A stretch of DNA of 64,000 nucleotides, from assembly GCA_032718475.1 (NCBI GenBank), contig JAUCBJ010002221.1, positions 62,001 to 126,000 on the forward strand. The letters are read 5' to 3'. Under the pieces are notes generated by a model that searched no databases, was not told where the DNA came from, and saw nothing but the letters and a program-made list of their open reading frames with translations. The translations under genes were made by a program, and so were the position numbers. The DNA comes from Nemertoderma westbladi. Its lineage: Eukaryota; Xenacoelomorpha; Nemertodermatida; Nemertodermatidae. Within the stretch, counting starts at the first letter, position 1. Each line of letters starts with the position of its first letter. Shown here in pieces: positions 21,509 to 31,480 of the stretch.

Positions 21509-22133
21509 TTTGGAATCCTTGCATGTTCAGCTTTCCATCCGTACAAACAGATTACAATAATGTTAAATAAAAACTTCGGTATATCTGTTGCAATTACGAC
21601 CGAGGCACCTTTTTTAAACGCTTTTAGCTAAAAAATGAGAACAAAAATAAAAATTCTGACTCACCCACCCAAATCATGAGGGTCAAATTTCATGCAATCC
21701 CATTCAGATTTGTATAAAAACAATTTTTTTTGTGGGGGGAGGGGGGGAATGCAGCTGAATAACGACACTATATTCCAGGAAATGGTGTACTACTGTACTG
21801 TGGGGCGAGCGACGAAAGTAAGCGAGCTTAGCATACAGGTACCACTAACTCAATCGGTGTGTCTGTTGATCTGTCGATCTGTTGTTCTGTCGTTCTGTTG
21901 TTCTGTCGATCTGTCGTGTCCAATTTTAAACGTTAATAACTCAGCCAAATCTCGATAAAATATATCCAAACTTGGTACATATGTAGTCTGGCAAAACTTT
22001 AGAAATTTTCCAAGTTGAATTTGCGTGGGGTCTTCGTGCAGCATCTGTGTAACTGCCTTACAGTTATAATAAATTAGCTCATCAGCTCATTAGAACAGGC
22101 TGTTTATAGTGTTGGTATTGTTATTAACTTGTT

Positions 22134-22465
22134 ATAAGCTCAAAGGATGGTATGCTTGAGCATGTGGACTACTTCTGTTACCTGGGATCATGGATCCAGA
22201 AGTCAGGTGAGGACCTTCGAATGCGTAAGGGAAAGGCATGGGCAGCCTTGAATAGGCGTTCCAGGATTTGGAAGTCACATAAAATTCATCGGTAACTTAA
22301 GGTCCGATTATTTCGAGCAGCAGTACTTCCAGTGCTCTTCTATGGGAGTCCATGCTGGGCTCTAACTGCTGAGGACACCAAATCTCTGGATGGCACATTC
22401 ACAAGAATGCTATGCCGGGTTCATTGTGTCAAGTACAATGCACCTATCTCCAACCAGACACTATC
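22134..22465 (+). pseudogene. LINE family B fragment inside composite repeat copy 1
   Basis: The sequence from CAAAGGATGGTATGC to CAACCAGACACTATC matches the region after the RT domain in the LINE at 59155-62420 (protein text around MLEHVDDFCYLGSW). Both ends are internal to the LINE, so it was carried as part of the composite block. Confidence 0.85.
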
Positions 22466-22939
22466 TGGTTCTTCGCCAACCAGCGCTGACGGAAAATAAT
22501 ATCAGAATATAGCAACTCACTGAAGTTGACTTTGTTAGAATCAAATTAATATTAGTTAGAATTAAATTAATATTATGTTAAAGATATTGTAAGTTGCTAC
22601 AATATTTATTTATTTCACATATAACATTAAAACATTAAATTACTTTTCGCATAAACATATATTCCTTATTTATAACATATTAATGAATATGAATCATTAT
22701 TATATTATATTATATTATTATTTATTTATTATTATATTATTAATTGAATATATTGGCATATATATAATTAAAAAAAAAGTAAATAAATTTTTTACATTTT
22801 TTAAATTATATTCACATTAGGCATATCTATGTATTTATTAATATATATATATTTTGAAATTACATGTCTTTGGGTTGTTACACGACTCTCATATCATTGT
22901 AGGGCCTTATCACCCCTTACACCTTTACCACCCCTGGAC

Positions 22940-23545
22940 CTTATCGCCCCCTGTTCAGCACCATGGGTGATCTTCCACAGTAAACCCTTCCACTCTGTTT
23001 CAAGGGAATGACTGTTCACCACTATGGGTGATCTTCCGCAGTAAACCTTCCACTTGTTTCCCAAAGGAATGCCTGTTCAGCACCATGGGTGATCTTCCAC
23101 AATAAACCCTTCCACTCTGTTTCCCAAAGGAATGCCTGTTCACCACCTTGGGTGATCTTCCGCAGTAAACCTTCCACTTGTTTCCCAAAGGAATGCCTGT
23201 TCAGCACCATGGGTGATCTTCCACAGTAAACCCTTCCACTCTGTTTCCCAAAGGAATGCCTGTTCACCACCTTGGGTGATCTTCCGCCGCAGTAAACCTT
23301 CCACTCAGTTTCCCAAAGGAATGCCTGTTCAGCACCATGGGTGATCTTCCACAGTAAACCCTTCCACTCTGTTTCCCAAGGGAATGACTGTTCACCACTA
23401 TGGGTGATCTTCCGCAGTAAACCTTCCACTTGTTTCCCAAAGGAATGCCTGTTCAGCACCATGGGTGATCTTCCACAGTAAACCCTTCCACTCTGTTTCC
23501 CAAGCCTGTACACCAACATGGGTGATCTTCCACAGTAAACCTTGT
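22940..23545. repeat. 61/63-bp minisatellite with two-unit higher-order pattern, copy 1
   Basis: GGGTGATCTTCC recurs about ten times, at 22965, 23026, 23087, 23150, 23211, 23274, 23339, 23402, 23463 and 23520. Units alternate between a CCACAGTAAACCCTTCCAC type and a CCGCAGTAAACCTTCCAC type, giving a period of about 124 bp. Long minus-strand ORFs here are only the repeat and are not genes. Confidence 0.9.
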
Positions 23546-23554
23546 GCCCAAACA

Positions 23555-23632
23555 ATACTGCGACGTCCAGGGATCGAACCTGGGTCCTCCTGAATGAGAA
23601 CCCAGATTGTTACCATTCGACCAAGCGGCTGC
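23555..23632 (-). mobile_element. tRNA-derived SINE head, copy 1
   Basis: On the minus strand an A box TGGTCGAATGG (23613-23623) and a B box GGTTCGATCC (23571-23580) fit the polymerase III consensus, with a CCAGG/CCTGG T-stem around the B box. The ends do not form a tRNA acceptor stem, so it is a SINE head and not a functional tRNA gene. Confidence 0.7.
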
Positions 23633-23654
23633 TCAGTCTATGAATTGAACATGT

Positions 23655-23752
23655 ATCCTGTACATAATGACAGGGGCAATAAAGTACCAGGGGCAATAAA
23701 GGACCAGGGGCGATAAAGATTCTGAGGCGATAATGACCCAGGGGTAATAAGT
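23655..23752. repeat. ~18-bp minisatellite (CAGGGGCRATAAAGKAC), copy 1
   Basis: About five degenerate units follow the SINE head. The matching array in copy 2 (27026-27140) has about two more units. Confidence 0.8.
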
Positions 23753-23811
23753 TCCTAAAAACTCCAGGCTAAAAACATTTTTTAATTGGTACCACTATTA
23801 TTTTGCACACA

Positions 23812-24840
23812 AATGTAGGCCTACTTTCAATACCTACCTGACTCTCATGAACTGGTAACGTCTGTGACTGAGGTTAGGCAGTGGCGTGGTGGGACCAAGT
23901 AAGGGGCCCGGGAAATCCCCAAATAAATGCCCATTCATAAATGCTAGATCACCTCGAATTTTGACCAACCCCCCCCCCCCCCCCCCCCCCTCCCTTCCCT
24001 CACAGCCTCATGCACAAAATATTTTCTAGAAAAAGGCTTTTATAAAATTTTAAAGAAACAAATATAATGGCACAATTAATCATAATAATACTGTATAAGT
24101 AGTGATATAGGGCCGTACACAATATATACCTATAATAGTAACATTCGTTGTGAAGGGAAAAAATTTACTTTTGAACCCAGAAAACGTTTATAGGCAATAA
24201 AATAACCAAAGGGTAATACAACATTGTTGCGCGGGTGTAGCCTACATGTATTTTAAACATTATTATTGTGTGGTATTGTCAATTAATTTACAATAGTTTT
24301 GAGTTATTCAAAATCAAGTCTCCCATAAAGTCAAGTCTCCCTCACTCTCCCTAGTGAAGGAAAGCTGGAAAATAGGATTCAAATATGTAGAATTTCGTTG
24401 AAAAATGGCAGAGATATTCAATAATGTTCAATAATTAGGGCGTTCAATAATGTTGCATAGTGTTGCACCTCTACATTCTTAAAGTTAATTAAGCCATGGG
24501 ACTGGGATTGGCACAATAAAACACGATAAAGTGAATAAATAATAAATTAAATTAAAAGCACCGCCACTTAGATATACTGAAGTAGAGTTGATGAATCCGG
24601 TGGAGATTCTATTTAATAAATACACCATATTCTGGAACATTTTGTTAATGTATGAATAGCTACATAATAGTATGATTAGAGTTGCATTGTTGCCCATCTA
24701 CGTATTGATAAACAAAATGTTCTAGAATATGGTGTATTTATTAAATATAATAAAATAATCTCACAGAGGTGCAAAACTATGTAACATTTGAACGCTCATA
24801 TCTCGGCTATTGTTCAACGAAATTCAGATTGTGGTACATA
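23812..24840. other. Spacer between the two composite repeats
   Basis: It contains a 22-base C-run (23969-23990) and a hairpin element (24611-24746). No gene is seen. Confidence 0.5.
24611..24746. mobile_element. Foldback element with 36-bp arms
   Basis: Arms 24611-24646 and 24711-24746 are inverted copies with about one mismatch (around ACACCATATTCTGGAACA). The 64-bp centre is unrelated AT-rich sequence. It lies about 95 bp left of composite repeat copy 2. Confidence 0.75.
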
Positions 24841-25466
24841 TTTGGAATCCTTGCATGTTCAGCTTTCCATCCGTACAAACAGATTACAATAATGTTAAAT
24901 AAAAACTTCGGTATATCTGTTGCAATTACGACCGAGGCACCTTTTTTAAACGCTTTTAGCTAAAAAATGAGAACAAAAATAAAAATGCTGACTCTCACCC
25001 ACCCAAATCACGAGGGTCAAATTTCATGCAATCCCATTCAGATTTGTATAAAAACAATTTTTTTTGTGGGGGGAGGGGGGGAATGCAGCTGAATAACGAC
25101 ACTATATTCCAGGAAATGGTGTACTACTGTACTGTGGGGCGAGCGACGAAAGTAAGCGAGCTTAGCATACAGGTACCACTAACTCAATCGGTGTGTCTGT
25201 TGATCTGTCGATCTGTTGTTCTGTCGTTCTGTTGTTCTGTCGATCTGTCGTGTCCAATTTTAAACGTTAATAACTCAGCCAAATCTCGATAAAATATATC
25301 CAAACTTGGTACATATGTAGTCTGGCAAAACTTTAGAAATTTTCCAAGTTGAATTTGCGTGGGGTCTTCGTGCAGCATCTGTGTAACTGCCTTACAGTTA
25401 TAATAAATTAGCTCATCAGCTCATTAGAACAGGCTGTTTCTAGTGTTGGTATTGTTATTAACTTGT

Positions 25467-25800
25467 TATAAGCTCAAAGGATGGTATGCTTGAGCATGTG
25501 GACTACTTCTGTTACCTGGGATCATGGATCCAGAAGTCAGGTGAGGACCTTCGAATGCGTAAGGGAAAGGCATGGGCAGCCTTGAATAGGCTTTCCTGGA
25601 TTTGGAAGTCACATAAAATTCATCGGTAACTTAAGGTCCAATTATTTCGAGCAGCAGTACTTCCAGTGCTGTTCTATGGGAAGTCCATGCTGGGCTCTAA
25701 CTGTTGAGGACACCAAATCTCTGGATGGCACATTCACAAGAATGCTATGCCGGGTTCATTGTGTCAAGTACAATGCACCTATCTCCAACCAGACACTATC
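25467..25800 (+). pseudogene. LINE family B fragment inside composite repeat copy 2
   Basis: Same LINE segment with the same end points as at 22134-22465, so it was duplicated with the block and did not insert separately. Confidence 0.85.
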
Positions 25801-26289
25801 TGCTTCTTCGCCAACCAGCGCTGACGGAAAATAATATCAGAATATAGCAACTCACTGAAGTTGACTTTGTTAGAATCAAATTAATATTAGTTAGAATTAA
25901 ATTAATATTATGTTAAAGAATATTGTAAGTTGCTACAATATTTATTTATTTCACATATAACATTAAAACATTAAATTACTTTTCGCATAAACATATATTC
26001 CTTATTTATAACATATTAATGAATATGAATCATTATTATATTATATTATTATTTATTTATTATTATATATTATTAATTGAATATATTGGCATATATATAA
26101 TTAAAAAAAAGAGTAAATACATTTTTTACATATCTTAAATTTTTTAAATTATATTCACATTAGGCATATCTATGTATTTATTAATATATATATATTTTGA
26201 AATTACATGTCTTTGGGTTGTTACTCGACTCTCATATTATTGTAGGGCCTTATCACCCCTTACACCTTTACCACCCCTGGACCTTATCG

Positions 26290-26885
26290 CCCCCTGTTCA
26301 GCACCATGGGTGATCTTCCACAGCAAACCCTTCCACTCTGTTTCCCAAGGGAATGACTGTTCACCACTATGGGTGATCTTCCGCAGTAAACCTTCCACTT
26401 GTTTCCCAAAGGAATGCCTGTTCAGCACCATGGGTGATCTTCCACAGTAAACCCTTCCACTCTGTTTCCCAAAGGAATGCCTGTTCACCACCTTGGGTGA
26501 TCTTCCGCAGTAAACCTTCCACTTGTTTCCCAAAGGAATGCCTGTTCAGCACCATGGGTGATCTTCCACATTAAACCCTTCCACTCTGTTTCCCAAAGGA
26601 ATGCCTGTTCACCACCTTGGGTGATCTTCCGCCGCAGTAAACCTTCCACTCAGTTTCCCAAAGGAATGCCTGTTCAGCACCATGGGTGATCTTCCACAGT
26701 AAACCCTTCCACTCTGTTTCCCAAGGGAATGACTGTTCGCCACTATGGGTGATCTTCCGCAGTAAACCTTCCACTTGTTTCCCAAATGAATGCCTGTTCA
26801 GCACCATGGGTGATCTTCCACAGTAAACCCTTCCACTCTGTTTCCCAAAGGGATGCCTGTACACCAACATGGGTGATCTTCCACA
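26290..26885. repeat. 61/63-bp minisatellite, copy 2
   Basis: Ten or so units of the same alternating pattern as in copy 1 (GGGTGATCTTCC words). Confidence 0.9.
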
Positions 26886-26905
26886 GTAAACTTTGTGCCC
26901 AAACA

Positions 26906-26982
26906 ATACTGCGACGTCCAGGGATCGAACCTGGGTCATCCTGAATGAGAACCCAGATTGTTACCGTTCGACCAAGCGGCTG
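26906..26982 (-). mobile_element. tRNA-derived SINE head, copy 2
   Basis: A box TGGTCGAACGG (26963-26973) and B box GGTTCGATCC (26922-26931) on the minus strand. The single A-box difference from copy 1 still fits the consensus. Confidence 0.7.
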
Positions 26983-27025
26983 CTCAGTCTATGAATTGAA
27001 CATGTATCCTGTACATAATGACAGG

Positions 27026-27140
27026 GGCAATAAAGGACCAGGGGCGATAAAGGACCAGGGGCGATAAAGTACCAGGGGAAATAAAGGACCAGGGGCGATA
27101 AAGATTCTGGGGCGATAATGACCCAGGGGTAATAAGTTCC
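27026..27140. repeat. ~18-bp minisatellite, copy 2
   Basis: Degenerate CAGGGGCGATAAAGGAC units, about seven, two more than in copy 1. Confidence 0.8.
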
Positions 27141-27153
27141 TAAAAACTCCAGG

Positions 27154-28275
27154 TTAAAAACATTTTTTAATTGGTACCACTATTATTTTGCACACAGCGT
27201 TTTTCCAACTTTTAATAAATAACACCATAAAATAGAAATTTAACGCGTACACAATGGATATAATATCATTTATTATGAGATACAAATTAACAAACCTGAC
27301 CCACCAGAAAAATGTAGTAATATCTTCCAAAACAGCATCAGGATGGTTATATTTTTCATAATATCCAGTCAAAACTGTATTAAAAATAAACAACACATCT
27401 AATATCAACAATTTGACAGCTGTCATTGATACAATTAATGACATCATATATACAAGATTGCGATCTTTCTTAAGCCTTTCAACATTTTGACCGTGCGTTT
27501 TTGAAAACTTATTAACTTTAAGAACAATAGCGATAGTTAACGCTACAATAACTATCAGATGAACAAGTTGTTTAATTGGAATATAATATTCTATTATTAT
27601 TAACTTGTACATGTCACCAAAATATGGTAAATCAACCATCTGTGCGACCCACACTATATTATCTGATGTAATGTTCTTGAATATCTTATAAACTCCAACG
27701 AGTGACATTGCAAGAATTGTTTCATGAACAACGAGAAATAAAAAAAGTAGCATCAATATTTTTTGTTGATAACGACTAATAACTGAATATTTTATTGGGA
27801 GATAGACTGCGATCAGACGATCTAAAGAAATAAAAATAGCTGTCCAACATGTCAAATCTTGAGCGATACGGACTAAAATCCAATGATAAGCTCTAAGATA
27901 AGCTTGTATAATTGTTTGACAATGATAAGAAAATATTGATGATTTTCCATTTTGATATTCACAGATATACTCATTATTTGAAAGTAACCTTACCATCTCA
28001 GTAAACATCGCGAGACATTCTATAACGCCATCCAAGCAAAGAAGTTTGTAGAATAATGTGTTGAATTGACTTTCTTTTTTAACAACAACAAAAGTGAGAA
28101 TGTATCCAATTACACCAAGTACGATATAAGCTCCTGTGTAGGAAATGATCAAATTACCATAATATTTAACAATTAGATTATTAAATGATTCATGAAATTC
28201 AAATAATGGCTCTACATCAGCATCATCTAAATTTGAATACCCATATTTTTTGTTGGTTGAATTAAGTGAATTATA
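27154..28275 (-). CDS. Seven-transmembrane receptor (rhodopsin-like), 5' partial
   Basis: The frame is open from a stop at 28276-28278 but has no ATG before the first membrane segment, so an upstream exon or the true start is missing. About 40 residues of acidic extracellular sequence precede TM1 (IVLGVIGYILTFVVV). The loop KKESQFNTLFYKLL, the TM3-end LDRLIAVYLPIKY (DRL in place of DRY) and TM7 with SIVYALNFYFMVLF follow. It is related to the intact receptor at 53642-54904 (shared FNTLFY and LNFY motifs). Rhodopsin-like receptors sense ligands at the cell surface and signal through G proteins; FMRFamide/srw-type invertebrate receptors are the nearest kind I recognise. The last ~13 codons (after about KNAVC) come from the edge of the 2.3 kb repeat, so the native C-terminus was probably replaced. 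Confidence 0.7.
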   Translation of the reverse strand, partial: YNSLNSTNKKYGYSNLDDADVEPLFEFHESFNNLIVKYYGNLIISYTGAYIVLGVIGYILTFVVVKKESQFNTLFYKLLCLDGVIECLAMFTEMVRLLSNNEYICEYQNGKSSIFSYHCQTIIQAYLRAYHWILVRIAQDLTCWTAIFISLDRLIAVYLPIKYSVISRYQQKILMLLFLFLVVHETILAMSLVGVYKIFKNITSDNIVWVAQMVDLPYFGDMYKLIIIEYYIPIKQLVHLIVIVALTIAIVLKVNKFSKTHGQNVERLKKDRNLVYMMSLIVSMTAVKLLILDVLFIFNTVLTGYYEKYNHPDAVLEDITTFFWWVRFVNLYLIINDIISIVYALNFYFMVLFIKSWKNAVCKIIVVPIKKCF

Positions 28276-28278
28276 TTA

Positions 28279-28333
28279 ATTATAGTATATATATAGTATA
28301 TAGTATATAGTATATAGTATATAGTATATAGTG
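28279..28333. repeat. (TATAG)n-type microsatellite
   Basis: TATAGTA units with a 7-bp step lie directly upstream of the receptor reading frame. Confidence 0.8.
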
Positions 28334-28370
28334 AATTATATAATTAAATGAATTTGAATTTAGTGATTAA

Positions 28371-29940
28371 CCCTATTAGTACCTGGCTATAAAATGCTGT
28401 ACAAATACCGGGGGGGGGGGGGGGGGGGGTCATATTGACCCCTCCCTCAAAAATCTACAAATATTAACGAAAACGTCTGATTTTTTGTTTCTACGTAGGT
28501 ATCACTAGTCTGGATCCGACCGAAAAAAAATTTTTTTGTAAAAATGTACCGGGGTGGTAATATTGCAGCACCAAAATTACAAGTAGTGCACAATTTTCAC
28601 AAAATTTGAAAGTTACATTTTTCGGCTAATTGTTTTTCAATACAGGTTTTCTGGGGCGCAAAATACATTGGAAAATATTTAAAAATGATATGATTACCAT
28701 AAATGGCTGTTTAGTCGTCTCTGCGTATGAAAAAATTGAAAAAAACAAGTAAGCAGCCCTTTTCAGTTAGAACACAAAATTTTTAATTCACTTATACGAT
28801 GCTATAAATTCACATTTTCAGGTTTTCTAGGGCGCAGATTCTAATGGAATACATTTCAAATATGCCAGATCATTGTAACTTGTATTTTTCGGCGTAAATT
28901 TGGCAAATTGTGGTGCTAGCACCAAATTTCGTACCCATCACCAAAAAGTACAAGTTTGCGATCTCCAGTGCTGTTTTTATTGATTTCATCGGATTCAGGA
29001 CCCTCATAAACCCATATAACGCAAGAAACAAGATGATACTATCTTCTGATCAATTTACTCATTTTCCAAAATTTGGTGCTGGCACAACAATTTTCACCCA
29101 CCGGTGAAAAATACAAGTTTGAAAACTCTTATGAAATTTTTACTGATTCCATTGAATTCAGAACCCTAACAAACCCGTATACCGCAAGAAACAAGGTGAC
29201 ACAATCAATTGATATATTTGATGGTTTTCAAAATTTGGTGCTAGCACCACATTTTGCACCCATTTCCGAAAAATACAAGTTTGAGATATCTAGTTCGATA
29301 ATTATATATTCCATTGAATTCAGAACAGCCATAAACCTCTAAAACGCAAGAAATAAATTGTCACAAGAAATTTTATCTATTGAATGGATTTTCAAAATTT
29401 CGTGCTAGCACCAAAATTTGCACAAAGCACCGAAAAATACAAGTTTGATACGCTTGGTGCAACTCGTATATATTTCATCGAAACCAGAACCCCAAAAAAC
29501 CCAATTGCGTAAAAAACAAGTTTCAAACAATCAATTTACAAAATTGACATATTTCAAAATTTGGTGCTGCCACCAAAATTTGGCACCCGCCGAAAAAAAC
29601 AAGTTTGAAATTTCTAAATCAATTTATATGAATTCCATCCAATTGCGAACACCAAAAAACCGGTGTAAATCAAAAATAGAGATGTTACAATTAATATTTA
29701 ATGAAATGTAATTTTCAAAAAACGTCTCAAAAAAAGTGCCAAAAGTAGGGTTAAAAAATGGTGCTATAACTCGAAAACTACCCAATATTTTTTAAAACGG
29801 TTTTCAATACTAGGAAGATTTTTAGGAAAAGTCATAAAATTTCAGATTCCCAACTGCGTTTGATTCAGAATTATAATAAAGAAACCACGGTGGGGGGGGG
29901 TCATATTGATCCCCCCCCCCCCCCCCCGGGTTTAATAGGG
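28371..29940. mobile_element. Non-autonomous piggyBac-like element with TTAA duplications
   Basis: TTAA at 28367-28370 and 29941-29944 flanks ends CCCTATTA and TAATAGGG, the hallmark arrangement of piggyBac-type transposons (TTAA target, ends starting CCC). The inverted ends continue into CCGGGG, a long G/C run and a TCATATTGACCC / GGGTCATATTGAT segment. The 1570-bp interior has no transposase; it is filled by diverged 163-bp repeats. The right TTAA lies at the edge of a LINE remnant. Confidence 0.75.
28911..29722. repeat. 163-bp diverged tandem repeat within the piggyBac-like element
   Basis: TGGTGCTAGCACC-like words start at 28911, 29074, 29237, 29400 and 29562, steps of 163, 163, 163 and 162 bp. 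Each unit also has a CCGAAAAATACAAGTTTGA word and a GAATTCAGAACC word. To the left (about 28480-28900) the same words occur in inverted orientation, so the array has a centre of symmetry near 28916. Confidence 0.8.
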
Positions 29941-29944
29941 TTAA

Positions 29945-31480
29945 GTAAGTGGAAGAAACCATCTTGCGAACAAGTGGGTTCAGTAAAAGGTAGAGGCTGC
30001 ATCGAAGAAATTCTAACAGTCCATTTTTTAATCGATTACGCCATTTCAGCTCGACAAGGTTTGTTCTTATTATTTGTTGACTTTAAACAACCATTTGATA
30101 AAGTCCCCAGAAATAAGCTTTTTGAAGCATTGTATGAAGCTGGGTGCAGCTTTATAATGGTGAGGGTGATAAAGGCCTTTTAGTCGAGCCCCAATAGGGC
30201 CGGTTGATATTTTTCGCTATGGAGAGCATTATCATATTGTCTTATTTACATTGTATATTTAATACACCGCGTCTCTCACCCCACAACAATTCACTTATTA
30301 TTATCCTTTTACAGGATACTTGTATGTATGTACCTACTTGTACCAGGGTGGTACAAGTAGTTGTTACTTATTCACCATGTTTATTAATCCTCTGTTTCAG
30401 TTTCTGTAAAAATTTACACCAGACAGTTTTTTTGAATTGGCTGCATATATTACTACTAATGGATGACTTTATTATGGCATCACACCGTGACTTGCTTTTA
30501 CAGAAATGGTTTTTGGGTCTTACCTCCAAGCGATGATATAGTTGCAACATGTTGGTCTTACTCGAGAAGTTTAGTAATTATAAAAAATACCGATAAATAT
30601 CTGTATTTTGGGTTTACCGATTGTACAGAAAGGTGGTTTAAATGCGGCGATACAAGAACACAGTTGTGAAAAAACTAAACATGTATCCAAGTTTGCAAAT
30701 TTTCTGGGCAAGCACTATCTTAGTCCATTGTGGATGAAACTAATGGTCTTTAGAGCCGGTCTGACATCGACAATTTTGCACGGATGCGAGTCGTGGTTCA
30801 GCGGTGATTTTTCACCTCTGTGTGGTCAATACAATGAAATGCTGCTGCTGCCCTAGGTGTGAGAAAAAACGTAAAGTGTAAAAATGTAAAATGTATCTAA
30901 AGCTCTGATTGAGAAAAAACTGTATGAATTTTTGTGCTCCATCCATACTAACGAGGAACAACATAAACCTTTAATGTTCGCCATGGATTTATGTGTGCTG
31001 CAAAGAACGCCGATGGGTCGCGCCTTGGAAAATATTCTTAGTGGAGCAACCAAACCGGGGGCCCAATCTTTTGCTACAATTAAAAGTCAAATTATATTGA
31101 ATACAACGTCCAGCCGGCGAAAAATTTACAAATCAATTAACCCATCTCTACAAGCCCTGAAATCTTTGCTAGTAAAATCTCAATAGTCGAGCCTTACCGA
31201 ATTGCTTGAATGCGATTTATGCTGGGTTCATCTACATGATTACCACTTGAGATCAGTTGGTTGAGACGACTTGCCCCTGAAGATCGTCTATGTCGCTGCG
31301 GCGAAATCCAAACCGAAGAGCATTTGGTTACCTCATGTTACATAGTATCTAACCAATTGGGAATCAACCACAGTTCTTTAGCTGAATTCTTGAATGATAC
31401 AAACGTGATGTTATTTTACAATTAATGGAGTGATTTAAGTTTGCAAACTCTCAGCAAAAGTTTTCCCGCAGTCCCTGTTT
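29945..31480 (+). pseudogene. Decayed LINE: RT and C-terminal Cys/His motif
   Basis: Readable pieces in changing frames are RT start GRGCIEEILTVHF and LLFVDFKQPFDKVPRNKL (29990-30120), an LLMDDFIMASHRD segment corresponding to the catalytic box (30450-30490), a thumb segment ending STILHGCESWF (30750-30800), and a C-terminal RLCRCGEIQTEEHLVTSC motif (31285-31340). The order is that of a non-LTR retrotransposon. Many stops and frameshifts are present and no endonuclease is left. Confidence 0.65.

Larger units (their letters stand above)
21509..23811. repeat. Composite 2.3 kb repeat, copy 1
   Basis: It matches 24841-27196 almost base for base from TTTGGAATCCTTGC to TTTTGCACACA. In order it holds a low-complexity TCTGTYG run (about 21855-21920), a piece of LINE family B, AT-rich DNA, a 61/63-bp minisatellite, a tRNA-derived SINE head and an 18-bp minisatellite. 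It has fewer 18-bp units than copy 2. Flanks of the two copies differ, so this is a dispersed or duplicated block, not a tandem array. Confidence 0.9.
24841..27196. repeat. Composite 2.3 kb repeat, copy 2
   Basis: Near-identical to 21509-23811 (offset 3332 bp at the left end), with small indels in the AT-rich part and extra minisatellite units. Its right edge lies inside the last codons of the receptor reading frame at 27154. Confidence 0.9.

Noticed and set aside
21692-21958. 88-codon ORF, duplicated at 25026-25292
   Set aside because: It lies in the composite repeat across a TCTGTYG low-complexity run. It is the same in both copies because the DNA is duplicated, not because of protein conservation.
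23000-23616. Minus-strand ORFs rich in a repeated KVYCGRSP-like motif
   Set aside because: They are translations of the 61/63-bp minisatellite and are not conserved proteins.
23555-23632. Functional tRNA gene
   Set aside because: A and B boxes are present but the ends cannot pair as an acceptor stem, and the unit is part of a duplicated repeat.
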